Source: Pelotomaculum terephthalicicum JT
Lineage (GTDB): Bacteria; Bacillota; Desulfotomaculia; Desulfotomaculales; Pelotomaculaceae
NCBI RefSeq assembly: GCF_022410535.1
Contig: NZ_JAKNBL010000008.1
Location: forward strand, 1 to 64,000
Direction: 5' to 3'
Length of the DNA stretch: 64,000 nucleotides
Position 1 is the first letter of the stretch, and each line of letters starts with the position of its first letter. Positions 53,748 through 62,989 of this stretch are shown piece by piece. Below the pieces are notes generated by a model that did not search any database, was not told where the DNA came from, and saw nothing but the letters and a program-made list of their open reading frames with translations. The position numbers and the translations under genes were made by a program.

Positions 53748-53767
53748 AAAAAGTGAGGTGCTTTTTG

Positions 53768-54490
53768 TTGGATGGTGATATTAACCGGGAAGACAGTATG
53801 GTCACGGATGTAAGCCCGGAATCTGAACAGTACTTCACCGGCGGCGGGTCCCGTCCGGACTTTTTAGAGTTGGTTTACGGCGTGCTTTTTGACCCGGTGA
53901 AAACTATGGAAACTGTTGCGAGAAGGCCGCCGGTTGGCCTTGCCTTACTGGTGTTTACCATTCTATGTGTTTCTGACGTGACGGTGGGGCTGCTTGCCGT
54001 TTCACGGGCAATGACAGCAGGTCTTTATGACGCCGGTTTGCAAATTCTGCCTTTCTCGCGGGTGCTGGCGCCTTTGGGGGCGATCTTCGGCCTGCTTTGG
54101 GGCTATGTAAAATGGTTCGGCTACAGCGCCTTCATTCACCTTGCGGCAGAGCTGCTTGGCGGGAAGGGCGCTGCGACGGGCGTCTTCGTGGTCGTGGGAC
54201 TGGCGGGGCTGCCTTCTATTTTTATGTTTCCGGTTAACTTGTTGTCCTTCTGGCTGGGAACGGGTGGATTGGTTATAATCGTATTGGCGGGGTTGGCCAC
54301 GGCGGTATGGAGCGTTGTCCTGCTGGTGATCGGTCTGAAGCAGGTGCACGGTTTGACCGCAGGCCGGTCGGTTCTGGTGGTGATGTCGCCTTTTCTGATT
54401 CTCCTGGTTCTGCTGATGCTGATTATTGCGGCGCTGGTAGCTCTTGCCGTGTCGGTACCCTTTGAAATGAACGGCCCCGGTTACTTTTAA
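53768..54490 (+). CDS. Yip1-like integral membrane protein
   Basis: 240 residues with about five membrane segments after a polar N-terminus of 45. FLELVYGVLFDPVKTMETVA followed by hydrophobic helices and HLAAELLGGKGAATGVFVVV resembles the Yip1/DUF1282 family. TTG at 53768 is 7 nt from GAGGTG; an upstream in-frame ATG would translate through the palindromic repeat and is rejected. Function unknown; likely a small membrane-organising or transport-related protein. Confidence 0.75.
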   Translation: MDGDINREDSMVTDVSPESEQYFTGGGSRPDFLELVYGVLFDPVKTMETVARRPPVGLALLVFTILCVSDVTVGLLAVSRAMTAGLYDAGLQILPFSRVLAPLGAIFGLLWGYVKWFGYSAFIHLAAELLGGKGAATGVFVVVGLAGLPSIFMFPVNLLSFWLGTGGLVIIVLAGLATAVWSVVLLVIGLKQVHGLTAGRSVLVVMSPFLILLVLLMLIIAALVALAVSVPFEMNGPGYF

Positions 54491-54648
54491 AAGATAATAT
54501 GTCCGCCGGATTTGGAGCAATGACGGCCATTAGGGCAGTCGGCATTTTATTTCCCTTGGAGAAAGAGGACTTTTATTCCTGTTGTCGAAGTAACTATATA
54601 CAGGTTTTGAAGGAAAGGGTTTTATCAGTTCTTTAGGGGGGGTAAACA

Positions 54649-55329
54649 ATGCTGATAGCAACAGACGCCGTGTTGGCTATGCGTTGCCCTGAGTGCGGAA
54701 AAATGGATGTTCATTACTTTTCCCGGTTTGCCTTCCCCAAGGGCAAAGCTGTTTCCATCAACTGTTCCTGCGGCGCCACCAAGATGGAAGTTATCAAAAA
54801 CCGGTCCAGCTATTTGCTAAAACTGGCCTGCATGGTTTGTGAAAGCGGCCATCTTCTCGAAATTCCCGGAAAGTCGCTTTGGTCCGGGGAAGTAACCCGG
54901 CTTTCCTGCCTGGAGACCGACTTGGTAGTGGGTAATATCGGTCCTGTGTCCAAGATTAGCGAAATGATGATGAACAACGGGCAGGAACTGGAAAACTTTT
55001 TTGACGAGTTTGGCTATGACAGTTACTTTCACAACTCAAAAATCATGTTTGAAGTGCTGAACCGCCTGCATGAGATTGCCTGCGCCGGCGGATTGTTTTG
55101 CCAGTGCGGCAATTACAAGATTGAAGTGGATATTTTCTCGGACAGGCTGGAGCTGCACTGTAAGAATTGTGACAGCATCAATATCGTCTATGCGGAAACA
55201 GAAGAGGATTTGAGCGTAATTCAGCAGGTTGAATCAATTGAACTTGCGCGGCATGGATTTAAGTGCCTTGACAGTCTGGCGAACGTAGGCAAGTTAAAAA
55301 AAACGCGGCGCAAAAGAAATGAGACATAA
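54649..55329 (+). CDS. Protein with multiple zinc-ribbon motifs, function unknown
   Basis: 226 residues. Cys pairs: CPEC (13-16), CSC, CMVC (about 62-65), CQC and CKNC (about 170-173), forming at least two possible zinc ribbons. The middle (about 100-145) is acidic and helical, and the C-terminus is very basic (KLKKTRRKRNET), suggesting nucleic-acid contact. ATG at 54649 after GGGGGG. Not recognised as a named family; sits between a membrane protein and a transaldolase-like gene. Confidence 0.75.
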   Translation: MLIATDAVLAMRCPECGKMDVHYFSRFAFPKGKAVSINCSCGATKMEVIKNRSSYLLKLACMVCESGHLLEIPGKSLWSGEVTRLSCLETDLVVGNIGPVSKISEMMMNNGQELENFFDEFGYDSYFHNSKIMFEVLNRLHEIACAGGLFCQCGNYKIEVDIFSDRLELHCKNCDSINIVYAETEEDLSVIQQVESIELARHGFKCLDSLANVGKLKKTRRKRNET

Positions 55330-55338
55330 CGCCTGGGA

Positions 55339-55482
55339 GTGCGCAAGGTCAATATCGACACTAACATCCGTGAGGCATTTTGCGCGGCAATTCATGATAT
55401 ACTCGCGGCCAGCCCGCTGGAGATTGACCCCCCGCAAGATCCTCGCCCCTGCCAGAGATGCGGCTGTCGCGGTAATCCGTGA
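55339..55482 (+). CDS. Possible 47-residue CxxCxC protein
   Basis: GTG at 55339 opens a frame reading RKVNIDTNIREAFCAAIHDI and LAASPLEIDPPQDPRPCQRC, then GCRGNP. The CQRCGC end could bind metal, and third codon positions favour G and C as in nearby genes. The ribosome binding site is weak (GGGAG overlapping the start). A competing frame (55319-55540) looks less protein-like. Confidence is limited. Confidence 0.4.
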   Translation: MRKVNIDTNIREAFCAAIHDILAASPLEIDPPQDPRPCQRCGCRGNP

Positions 55483-55535
55483 AAAGATCCGGGTTCTGGG
55501 CAGCGCGGATAGAGCGCCGAAGGGAGGTGTTATAA

Positions 55536-56183
55536 ATTAAGCTGTTTATTGATACGGCAAATGTCGAAGAAATTAGGGAGGCATACGCGCTCGGGGTTAT
55601 TTGCGGTGTTACCACCAACCCGTCATTAATCGCCAAGGAAGGCCGTAATTTTGCCGAAGTAGTCCGTGAGATTGCTGCAATTGTCGACGGGCCGATCAGC
55701 GCCGAGGTAGTCGGCACAGAGGCGTCGGCCATGGTTGAGGAAGCTTTGGAATTGTCCGCCATTCACCCCAATATTGTGATCAAAGTCCCCATGACTGCGG
55801 AAGGGTTGAAAGCCACCAGTATATTGGCCGAAAAAGGTGTCCGCACCAATGTTACCCTGATCTTTTCCGCCAACCAGGCCCTCCTGGCCGCCCGTGCCGG
55901 AGCTGCTTTCGTCAGCCCGTTTGTAGGCCGTTTGGATGATATCAGCCAGGACGGAATTGAACTGATCTGCGACATAGTTGATATATTCGACCGCTATGCG
56001 CTAGCCACCGAGATCATAGCCGCCAGCATCCGCCACCCGGTGCACGTCACTGCTGCGGCAAAGGCCGGCTCTCATATTGCCACGGTTCCATACAAAGTAA
56101 TTATGCAGATGCTCAAACACCCCTTGACCGATGCCGGTATTAAAAAATTCCTTGAAGACTGGGAGACTGTAAAAAATAAATAA
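55536..56183 (+). CDS. Transaldolase / fructose-6-phosphate aldolase family
   Basis: 215 residues, the short TalC/MipB type. [20 protein letters not shown] begins the barrel, [12 protein letters not shown] follows, the Schiff-base Lys is in NIVIKVPMT, and VNVTLIFS-type [20 protein letters not shown] and SPFVGRLDD are conserved. An in-frame TAA at 55533 precedes ATT 55536, and no ATG, GTG or TTG occurs before 55731, so the start appears to be ATT, 6 nt from GGGAGGTG. Role: non-oxidative pentose phosphate steps. Confidence 0.9.
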   Translation: MKLFIDTANVEEIREAYALGVICGVTTNPSLIAKEGRNFAEVVREIAAIVDGPISAEVVGTEASAMVEEALELSAIHPNIVIKVPMTAEGLKATSILAEKGVRTNVTLIFSANQALLAARAGAAFVSPFVGRLDDISQDGIELICDIVDIFDRYALATEIIAASIRHPVHVTAAAKAGSHIATVPYKVIMQMLKHPLTDAGIKKFLEDWETVKNK

Positions 56184-56212
56184 GTGATGATACTAACCTG
56201 AAGGAGTAATAC

Positions 56213-56701
56213 GTGTTTTCCGAGAGTAATGTTTACTGCAAGAAAAAAATTGCTTCCAGGCTGGCGGAAGCGGTTAAAGCCTATCACCGCAAGATGATGG
56301 AACTGCCGGACTCACCTCAGAAGATAGCCTGTGGTGTAGCCTTGGGATTATCTTTTGATTTTCTCCCGATACCAATCATCAGCATTCCGCTCTCTTATCT
56401 GGTAGCCCGCCTGATCCGTTGCAACCCGGTGGCGGCGGTTGCCACAGTGGTATTTTTTAAACTGGCGGTGCCGTTTTTCTTTACCTTGGACCTGATGACG
56501 GGAAAGGCCCTGCTGGGGGAGGTAAGCGGACCGGACATTAAAATTGCCGGTGATAGTATGTTTAGCGTTTTATTGTCGGGAATTGCTGAACATGGCTACC
56601 CGTTTCTGGTGGGCAGCCTGGTTAACGCTGTGGTGGTTTCTTTGCCTGTGTATTTTTTATTGAAATATTTACTGAAGAGGAAACAACGAAAGGCCGTATA
56701 A
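56213..56701 (+). CDS. DUF2062 membrane protein
   Basis: 162 residues. PDSPQKIACGVALGLSFDFL followed by three to four hydrophobic helices is the DUF2062 pattern. The short polar N-terminus and the basic C-terminus (KRKQRKAV) suggest cytoplasmic ends. GTG at 56213 after AAGGAG. Function unknown. 29 nt after the transaldolase gene, so likely co-transcribed. Confidence 0.8.
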   Translation: MFSESNVYCKKKIASRLAEAVKAYHRKMMELPDSPQKIACGVALGLSFDFLPIPIISIPLSYLVARLIRCNPVAAVATVVFFKLAVPFFFTLDLMTGKALLGEVSGPDIKIAGDSMFSVLLSGIAEHGYPFLVGSLVNAVVVSLPVYFLLKYLLKRKQRKAV

Positions 56702-56728
56702 AATGTGTCCGCCCTGGTTATAAGATCA

Positions 56729-56813
56729 GTAGACAGGAGTCAGTAGTCAGCAGTCAGAATGAAAGAGCGGTTTATTTATTGATATATTCTGATTGCTGAC
56801 TACTGAATTCTGG
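56729..56813. repeat. R-family palindromic repeat, full copy
   Basis: Left arm 56734-56760 and right arm 56786-56812 match at 24 of 27 positions (AGTAGTCAGCAGTCAGAAT against its complement), with a 25-nt loop. Between the DUF2062 gene and rho. Confidence 0.85.
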
Positions 56814-56856
56814 TGTTGTTAAAAAAATAATTTTCTCTTGAGCGGGAGGGGTGCCT

Positions 56857-58170
56857 TTGAATTATTCCGAGCTTGAGAACAAGACCATGGTTGAGTTATA
56901 TAAGATCGCCAAAGGTCTTGAGCTGCCGGCATATTATAAATTACGCAAAAAAGAGTTGATCTTTGAAATTCTAAAAGTCCAGACCCAAAAAGACGGCCTG
57001 TTGTTTGCGCAAGGTGTGCTGGAAATACTGCCCGATGGTTACGGTTTTCTTAGACCCATGCAGTATTTGCCCAGTCATGACGATATATATGTATCCGCTT
57101 CCCAGATCAGACGTTTTGATTTGCGCACCGGTGATCTGGTGGGCGGGCAGGTGCGGAAACCCAAGGAAAGCGAGCGGTATTTTGCCCTGTTGAGAGTGGA
57201 ACAAGTTAACGGCATAGACCCGGAGCAATCCGGGGAGAGGTTTCATTTCGACGGGCTGACACCCCTCTACCCTATGGAGCGCATCACCCTGGAAACCGAA
57301 CCGGATAAACTGTCCACCCGCATTATTGATTTAGTATCCCCAATTGGTAAAGGCCAGCGTGGCCTGATTGTATCCCCGCCCAAAGCAGGAAAGACTATTC
57401 TCCTTAAAGAAATCGCCAATAGTATTACCAGAAACCACCCGGAAATTGTCTTGATGGTGCTGTTAATAGATGAGCGGCCGGAGGAAGTTACCGACATCGA
57501 GCGTTCGGTGAACGGTGAAGTAGTCAGTTCGACCTTTGACGAGCCGCCGGAAAACCATGTGAAAGTGGCGGATATGGTTTTGGAACGGGTAAAACGTCTG
57601 GTGGAGCATAAATATGACGTTGTTATCCTTCTTGACAGTATTACCCGCCTGGCGAGAGCCCACAACCTGATCGTGCCGCCCAGCGGCCGCACCCTTTCCG
57701 GCGGTGTGGACCCCGCCTCGCTGCATAAGCCAAAACGTTTTTTCGGCGCGGCGCGCAATATCGAGGAAGGCGGCAGTTTGACGATTCTGGCCACGGCCCT
57801 GATTGAAACAGGCAGCCGGATGGACGACGTGATCTTTGAAGAATTTAAAGGCACCGGCAATATGGAACTGATTCTGGACAGGCGTCTGGCGGAAAGAAGA
57901 GTTTTCCCCGCTATCGATGTGCACCGGTCGGGGACGCGCAAGGAAGAATTGCTGCTGTCAAAAGATGAACTGGAGATGATCTGGCAGTTTCGCAAGGCAA
58001 CCAGCGGCGCGAATTCGCTGGAAGCTATGGAAATGCTGCTGGAACAAATCAAACGGACCAGGACCAACCGCGATTTGCTGCACGCCTTCCGCCACCTGCG
58101 GCGCGCCGAGGCGGTCGCTGCCGGGCGTGCTGAGCCCTCCCGTAGGAATAACTATAACATCGGGACTTAA
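56857..58170 (+). CDS. rho: Transcription termination factor Rho
   Basis: Hexameric RNA helicase that ends transcription; 437 residues. N-terminal helical domain, RNA-binding domain ([34 protein letters not shown]), P-loop [16 protein letters not shown], Walker [15 protein letters not shown] and the R-loop/C-terminal [23 protein letters not shown] at 56857 is 5 nt from GGAGGGG; an in-frame GTG at 56851 lies on that site. Confidence 0.97.
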   Translation: MNYSELENKTMVELYKIAKGLELPAYYKLRKKELIFEILKVQTQKDGLLFAQGVLEILPDGYGFLRPMQYLPSHDDIYVSASQIRRFDLRTGDLVGGQVRKPKESERYFALLRVEQVNGIDPEQSGERFHFDGLTPLYPMERITLETEPDKLSTRIIDLVSPIGKGQRGLIVSPPKAGKTILLKEIANSITRNHPEIVLMVLLIDERPEEVTDIERSVNGEVVSSTFDEPPENHVKVADMVLERVKRLVEHKYDVVILLDSITRLARAHNLIVPPSGRTLSGGVDPASLHKPKRFFGAARNIEEGGSLTILATALIETGSRMDDVIFEEFKGTGNMELILDRRLAERRVFPAIDVHRSGTRKEELLLSKDELEMIWQFRKATSGANSLEAMEMLLEQIKRTRTNRDLLHAFRHLRRAEAVAAGRAEPSRRNNYNIGT

Positions 58171-58236
58171 TCATGTATAATATTCACCTTTTCTGGCAAA
58201 ACTAAGTTTTGTATGGCTTTGAAGAGGTGAATTTTT

Positions 58237-59121
58237 ATGAAACATAAAAATATAATAATGATGCTTGTCGCAAGCGCGGCTATTACCTTGCTGGCTGTCC
58301 TGTGGACTGTCTGTCCGGCCGGCGCCCGCCTGGACGAGCGTATTCTTGAGGGAGCGCCTTACGTTACGCCGCCGCCCGCTGTCACAGCCGCAACCCAGAG
58401 TATATACGAGGTAAAACCCGGTGACACCCTTTCCGGCATCGCCAGAGGAAAAAGGATGTCCGTGCAGGCTCTAGCAGCGGCAAATGGCCTGGCCGACCCG
58501 GACAGCATCCGCGCCGGCCAGCTGATCAAAATGCCCGCGGACGACAGTATCGTGCACCAGATTCAGACAGGGGAAACGCTGCTGAGCATCGCGAAACAGT
58601 ATAAGGTAGACGTGAACGCGCTTGCATCCCGGAACGGACTGCCGGACGTCAACAGCATTGTCGCCGGCAGACAATTGGTTATCCCGCGCGGCGCTATAAG
58701 CCAAGAAACGGCTCTGCCCGTTGCCGGCTCGCTGATAAAGCAGTTGGCCTGGCCGCTGTTAGGCACGATTACCTCGCCTTTCGGCACCAGAGACGGCAAG
58801 CCGCACGAAGGCATTGACATAGCCGCTGAGGAGAATACCCCAATGCGGGCTGCCGCCTCCGGCAGGGTGGTCTTCGCCGGCCCGAGGGGAACCTATGGGC
58901 TGGCGGTGATTATCGATCACGGCAACGGATTGCGCACGCTTTACGGGCACTGTGCAAAACTGCTTGTAAATGAAGGAAGCATTGTCGATACCAACACCAT
59001 TATCGCCCTGGTCGGCAGCACCGGCCGTTCTACCGGACCCCACCTGCACCTGGAGGTGCTGCAAAACGGTGTCCCGCTTGACCCGATGATGTGGCTGGGG
59101 CGGGGGAGTTACTACAGCTAA
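58237..59121 (+). CDS. LysM and M23 peptidase-domain cell-wall protein
   Basis: 294 residues, exported. Signal peptide (IIMMLVASAAITLLAVLWTV), two LysM repeats (YEVKPGDTLSGIARGKRMSV and HQIQTGETLLSIAKQYKVDV), then an M23 domain with the zinc ligands in HEGIDIAA and HLHLEV, and GHCAKLLV. Probably an endopeptidase acting on peptidoglycan cross-links. ATG at 58237 after AAGAGGTG. Strong terminator downstream. Confidence 0.93.
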   Translation: MKHKNIIMMLVASAAITLLAVLWTVCPAGARLDERILEGAPYVTPPPAVTAATQSIYEVKPGDTLSGIARGKRMSVQALAAANGLADPDSIRAGQLIKMPADDSIVHQIQTGETLLSIAKQYKVDVNALASRNGLPDVNSIVAGRQLVIPRGAISQETALPVAGSLIKQLAWPLLGTITSPFGTRDGKPHEGIDIAAEENTPMRAAASGRVVFAGPRGTYGLAVIIDHGNGLRTLYGHCAKLLVNEGSIVDTNTIIALVGSTGRSTGPHLHLEVLQNGVPLDPMMWLGRGSYYS

Positions 59122-59136
59122 ATATCAATTTGCAAC

Positions 59137-59184
59137 ACAAAAGGGGCTGCCCCAAAAAGCATTTTGGGGGACAGCCCTTTATTA
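59137..59184 (+). terminator. Terminator after the M23 gene
   Basis: AAAGGGGCTGCCCCAAAA pairs with TTTTGGGGGACAGCCCTTT, followed by ATT. Confidence 0.85.
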
Positions 59185-59213
59185 TCTTCAGCCTGGTTTA
59201 CCAGTTCTGACCC

Positions 59214-59242
59214 TTTACATAGCTACCTGCACAAGATATGAT
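59214..59242 (+). promoter_or_regulatory. sigma-A promoter for the radical SAM gene
   Basis: TTTACA (59214-59219), 17-nt spacer, TATGAT (59237-59242). Start near 59249. Confidence 0.7.
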
Positions 59243-59283
59243 ATGGGAAAAAGTCTCGGTCAATGAACCGGAGGGATATCGCA

Positions 59284-60537
59284 TTGTACCACCTGCTGTT
59301 TGCCGGGGATGACGGGCAGCTTTATGACCACCGCACCCTGCGCGCCGCCGGCCGGACCGGCGACCGTTTTGTCGAACTGGTGGATGAAGACATGGAAAAA
59401 CTGCCTTCAGGAGCCTCCCTGGTGCTGGTGCCCGGCGGAACGCCGGTGGGATTGACCAGGGCGGGGCAGTTTACCACCCTTGAGCAAAATCCCTGGGCGG
59501 ACGGGCGGTCGTGGGCGGTTGGCGCCCTGCTTCCCCAGGGTTATACCCGTACCCTGCTGCCTTCTTATATGCGGCACAAACAAGAGCGGCCGCTGCCTTT
59601 GCTCGGTTACACCGCCGTGGCTTGCCGCAACGGCGAGCTTTATGCGGCGGCGCGGCGCACCGACGAGCCCGACCGCTGGAACCCCGCGCACTACGACACC
59701 GCGGATCTCCCCGCGCGGGTGCGCGGCAAGCTGGCGTCATTGCCGGAAAACCGCATTCTCAGCCATCTTGCGCATTGTGCCCTGGAGTATCATTGTTTCA
59801 CCGCCCAAAATATTTTTTACGGCCGCTGGGAGGGCGGGCTTCCGGTTTCACCCGCCTGCAACGCCCGCTGCCTGGGCTGCATATCGCTGCAGCCGGCGGA
59901 CTGCTGCCCCTCGCCGCAGACGCGTATAAAATTCCGGCCCACTCCCGTGGAAGTGGCCGAAGCGGCGGTTCCTCACCTGGACGGGGGAGAAGGGGCCATC
60001 GTTAGTTTCGGGCAGGGCTGTGAAGGAGAGCCGGCGCTGGCGGCGGGCATTATCGCGGAAGCGATCGGGCTTATTCGCGGGGCAACCGGCCTGGGCACGA
60101 TTAACATGAACAGCAACGGCGGGCATACCGCCGGTGTAAAGGATATTTGCCGGGCCGGCCTGGATGCGATCCGGGTCAGCTTGATCAGCGCCCTTGAGGA
60201 TACCTACAACGCTTACTACCGGCCGCGGGACTACGGCCTGCCCGATGTTCGCCGTTCACTGGATGCGGCGGCCTCACACGGCGTCTGCACTTCCCTTAAT
60301 TTGCTGGTCTTGCCCGGCCTGACCGACCGGGCGGATGAAGTAAAAGCTTTGGTGGATTTTGTCGGGGAAGCGGGAGTGGAGCTGGTTCAGCTGCGCAACC
60401 TGAATATCGACCCGGACTGGCTTTTTGAGCGTTTACCCGGCGGCGGGGGCGACATTATCGGTGTGACGGGCCTGCTTGAGGCATTGGAAGAAGTGCCGGG
60501 GCTGAGCGTGGGCAGCTACAGCCATCCGGTAAGGTAG
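59284..60537 (+). CDS. Radical SAM protein of unknown specificity
   Basis: 417 residues. A 190-residue N-terminal region of unknown fold is followed by CNARCLGC (Cys192, 196, 199), the ligand set for a 4Fe-4S cluster binding S-adenosylmethionine, with GQGCEGEP as the SAM-binding strand and NMNSNGGHTAGV later. CPSPQTRIKF just after the cluster suggests a second Cys group (ADCC). TTG at 59284, 8 nt from GGAGGG, is preferred to ATG 59263, which lies before that site. Substrate unknown. Confidence 0.85.
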   Translation: MYHLLFAGDDGQLYDHRTLRAAGRTGDRFVELVDEDMEKLPSGASLVLVPGGTPVGLTRAGQFTTLEQNPWADGRSWAVGALLPQGYTRTLLPSYMRHKQERPLPLLGYTAVACRNGELYAAARRTDEPDRWNPAHYDTADLPARVRGKLASLPENRILSHLAHCALEYHCFTAQNIFYGRWEGGLPVSPACNARCLGCISLQPADCCPSPQTRIKFRPTPVEVAEAAVPHLDGGEGAIVSFGQGCEGEPALAAGIIAEAIGLIRGATGLGTINMNSNGGHTAGVKDICRAGLDAIRVSLISALEDTYNAYYRPRDYGLPDVRRSLDAAASHGVCTSLNLLVLPGLTDRADEVKALVDFVGEAGVELVQLRNLNIDPDWLFERLPGGGGDIIGVTGLLEALEEVPGLSVGSYSHPVR

Positions 60538-60547
60538 CAGGTTGTTC

Positions 60548-60576
60548 TTGCAGGCGGCTGATCGATATGCTACAAT
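60548..60576 (+). promoter_or_regulatory. sigma-A promoter with extended -10 upstream of rpmE
   Basis: TTGCAG (60548-60553), 17-nt spacer ending TGC, TACAAT (60571-60576). The transcript then runs through an R repeat before rpmE. Confidence 0.65.
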
Positions 60577-60600
60577 AAATAAGTGTATTTTTATAGTAGC

Positions 60601-60735
60601 GTAGTCAGTATTCAGTAGTCAGACTCCCATGAAGCTTAGCTTCACCATCAGATGCTGAAAATGGTAATAAGCTGAGTTGTTTATTGTCTTGAAATATTCT
60701 GAATTCTGACTCCTGAACTCTGGAATACCTGAATA
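60601..60735. repeat. R-family palindromic repeat, long copy
   Basis: GTAGTCAGTATTCAGTAGTC on the left, ATATTCTGAATTCTGACTCC on the right, with AAGCTTAGCTT in the interior. It lies in the rpmE leader, between promoter and ribosome binding site. Confidence 0.75.
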
Positions 60736-60769
60736 GCAATGCTCCATTTAGGAAAAGAGGTGAAACCCG

Positions 60770-60973
60770 ATGAAAGAAGGTATACATCCGAAATATGGGA
60801 AAGCCAAGGTGACCTGTGTTTGTGGCGAGAGCTTTGAAACAGGCTCAACCAAACCGGAAATCCGGGTGGAAATCTGTTCAAAGTGCCACCCGTTTTACAC
60901 CGGAACGCAACGAACCATAGATACTGGCGGGAGAGCCGAGCGCTTCCGTAAAAAATACGGCTTGACGAAGTAG
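60770..60973 (+). CDS. rpmE: 50S ribosomal protein L31, zinc type
   Basis: 67 residues. [20 protein letters not shown] and [15 protein letters not shown] give four Cys ligands (16, 18, 36, 39), the zinc-binding form that is usually replaced by a Cys-free paralogue under zinc limitation. ATG at 60770 after AAGAGGTG. Downstream of rho as in B. subtilis, though separated by two genes. Confidence 0.96.
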   Translation: MKEGIHPKYGKAKVTCVCGESFETGSTKPEIRVEICSKCHPFYTGTQRTIDTGGRAERFRKKYGLTK

Positions 60974-61050
60974 GACAGGTAGCAGGGCGGGCGCTCTGCT
61001 ATTTCTGATTTAAGCGTGCAGTCAGTGTTTGTTATAAAGAGGTGTAAGCT

Positions 61051-61917
61051 ATGGACAATAAATACCCTTATGGAGGCCAGGCGGTAATTGAGGGAGTAAT
61101 GATGCGCGGCCCTGATTCACGCGCCGTCGCCGTGCGCCTGCCGGACCAGACTATTGCGGTGGACAAAAAGCCGGTGGGCTCGCTGACCAAGCGGGTGCCG
61201 GTCTTAAAGTGGCCGCTGGTGCGGGGCGTGGTGGTGCTGATCGAATCCCTGGTGCTCGGCATAGAGGCGCTGACCTATTCGGCTAACCAGGCCGTCGGTG
61301 AAGATGAAGAGCTGACCACGAAAGAAATCGTTTTCACTATCGGCGCGGCGCTGGGGCTGGCCGTGCTTCTTTTTGCCCTCCTGCCCGTTGCTATGGCTCA
61401 TTTTCTGCATAGTATTGTTCCTGGAAGCTTTTTACAGAGCCTGATTGAAGGAGTTTTCCGCATTGCCATCTTTCTGGCCTACGTGGTCGCCATCGGCCGG
61501 CTGGAGGATATCAAGCGTGTTTTTCAGTACCACGGGGCCGAACATAAAGTGATTAACGCCTATGAGGCCGGAGACGAACTGTCCGTGGGGCAGGTGCAGC
61601 GGCACTCCACCGCTCATCCCCGCTGCGGTACAAGTTTTATTTTAATCGTGCTGGTGATCAGCATTCTGATATTTTCCCTGCTGGGTCATCAGGTCCTGTG
61701 GTGGCGGATTCTCTCCCGGGTGCTTCTATTGCCCGTGATTGCGGGGATTTCCTACGAATTGGTTAAACTATCAGGTAGATACGCCAGTGTTCCCTGGTGC
61801 CGCTGCCTGATCGCGCCGGGTCTTTGGCTGCAAAAATTAACAACCAGCCAGCCGGACGACGGGCAGGTGGAAGTGGCGATAACTGCCTTCGGGGCAGTGC
61901 TTAAGGCGGGTGAGTAG
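61051..61917 (+). CDS. DUF1385 membrane protein (YqhQ-like)
   Basis: 288 residues. [15 protein letters not shown] at the N-terminus and [20 protein letters not shown] with [13 protein letters not shown] in the middle are the DUF1385 signature; four membrane helices flank these. Metal binding through the His/Cys-rich middle has been suggested by sequence only. The family is conserved beside prfA in clostridia. ATG 61051 after GAGGTG. prfA follows after 2 nt. Confidence 0.88.
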   Translation: MDNKYPYGGQAVIEGVMMRGPDSRAVAVRLPDQTIAVDKKPVGSLTKRVPVLKWPLVRGVVVLIESLVLGIEALTYSANQAVGEDEELTTKEIVFTIGAALGLAVLLFALLPVAMAHFLHSIVPGSFLQSLIEGVFRIAIFLAYVVAIGRLEDIKRVFQYHGAEHKVINAYEAGDELSVGQVQRHSTAHPRCGTSFILIVLVISILIFSLLGHQVLWWRILSRVLLLPVIAGISYELVKLSGRYASVPWCRCLIAPGLWLQKLTTSQPDDGQVEVAITAFGAVLKAGE

Positions 61918-61919
61918 AA

Positions 61920-62987
61920 ATGCTGGAGAAATTGTCGGCCCTGGAGGAAAAGTACGAGGAACTGAGTAAATTGATCGCCGACCCGGAGGTAATTGCCGAC
62001 CTGGGGCGCTGGCAGCAATATGTCAAGGCCCATGCCGATCTTGCCGACGTGGTCGGCGTGTACAAAGAATATAAGAAAACAGCTAAGGAAATTCAGGAGA
62101 CACAGGCAATCCTGGATGAAGAGTCGGACGGGGACATACTGGATATGGCCCGGGCCGAACTTGAACAATTGCTTGCAGTAAAGTCGGACCTGGAATTGAA
62201 GCTGAAAGTGCTGCTGCTGCCCAAGGACCCAAACGATGAGAAGAACGTGATCATGGAAATACGCGCCGGGACAGGCGGTGAAGAAGCGGCTTTGTTCGCG
62301 GCCGACCTGTTTCGCATGTACGCGCGCTTCGCGGAAACTCAGGGCTGGAAAACTGAAATATTAAGCGCCAATTACACCGATATCGGCGGTTTTAAAGAAG
62401 TAGTCTTTAACATTGAGGGACGCGGCGCTTACAGCAGGCTGAAATTCGAAAGCGGCACACACCGGGTGCAGCGGATTCCCACCACCGAGTCCGGCGGGCG
62501 AATTCACACATCGGCGGCCACGGTGGCGGTTTTGCCCGAGGCCGAGGAGGTGGACGTGGAGATTGACCCGAATGACCTGCGCATAGATGTGTTCTGCGCT
62601 TCCGGCCATGGCGGCCAGTCGGTGAACACAACCCAGTCCGCCGTTCGGATAACCCATATCCCGACCGGAATAGTCGTTTCCATGCAGGATGAAAAATCAC
62701 AGCATAAAAATAAGGACAGGGCGATGAAGGTGCTGATGGCGCGCTTGCTTGACCGGGCCCAGACCGAACACCAGCAAAGGCTGGCCAGCACCCGCAAGTC
62801 AATGGTCGGGTCTGGTGACCGCAGTGAGCGGATCCGTACTTATAATTTCCCCCAGAACCGGGTGACCGACCACCGGATCGGCCTTACTCTGCACCGCCTG
62901 GACGGAGTTCTGGAAGGCGACCTGGGCGAGGTTATCGAGACCTTGATCACTACCGACCAGGCTGAGCAGCTCAAACAAGTGGAATAA
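61920..62987 (+). CDS. prfA: Peptide chain release factor 1
   Basis: Reads UAA and UAG; 355 residues. GGQ loop in [20 protein letters not shown] reaches the peptidyl transferase centre. The stop-codon tripeptide region reads [20 protein letters not shown], a PTT variant of PxT as in RF1. N-terminal coiled-coil domain precedes [23 protein letters not shown] at 61920, 2 nt after the previous stop. Confidence 0.96.
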   Translation: MLEKLSALEEKYEELSKLIADPEVIADLGRWQQYVKAHADLADVVGVYKEYKKTAKEIQETQAILDEESDGDILDMARAELEQLLAVKSDLELKLKVLLLPKDPNDEKNVIMEIRAGTGGEEAALFAADLFRMYARFAETQGWKTEILSANYTDIGGFKEVVFNIEGRGAYSRLKFESGTHRVQRIPTTESGGRIHTSAATVAVLPEAEEVDVEIDPNDLRIDVFCASGHGGQSVNTTQSAVRITHIPTGIVVSMQDEKSQHKNKDRAMKVLMARLLDRAQTEHQQRLASTRKSMVGSGDRSERIRTYNFPQNRVTDHRIGLTLHRLDGVLEGDLGEVIETLITTDQAEQLKQVE

Positions 62988-62989
62988 TC

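Noticed and set aside
53633-53767. N-terminal extension of the Yip1-like gene
   Set aside because: It would translate through the composite palindrome; the TTG at 53768 has a proper ribosome binding site.
55319-55540. 73-codon ORF overlapping the CxxCxC frame
   Set aside because: Starts inside the upstream gene and its last codons overlap the transaldolase ribosome binding site and ATT start; the other frame is more protein-like.
59511-60005. Alternative + strand ORFs inside the radical SAM gene
   Set aside because: Frame-shifted shadows in GC-rich sequence, rich in Arg, Ala and Pro.
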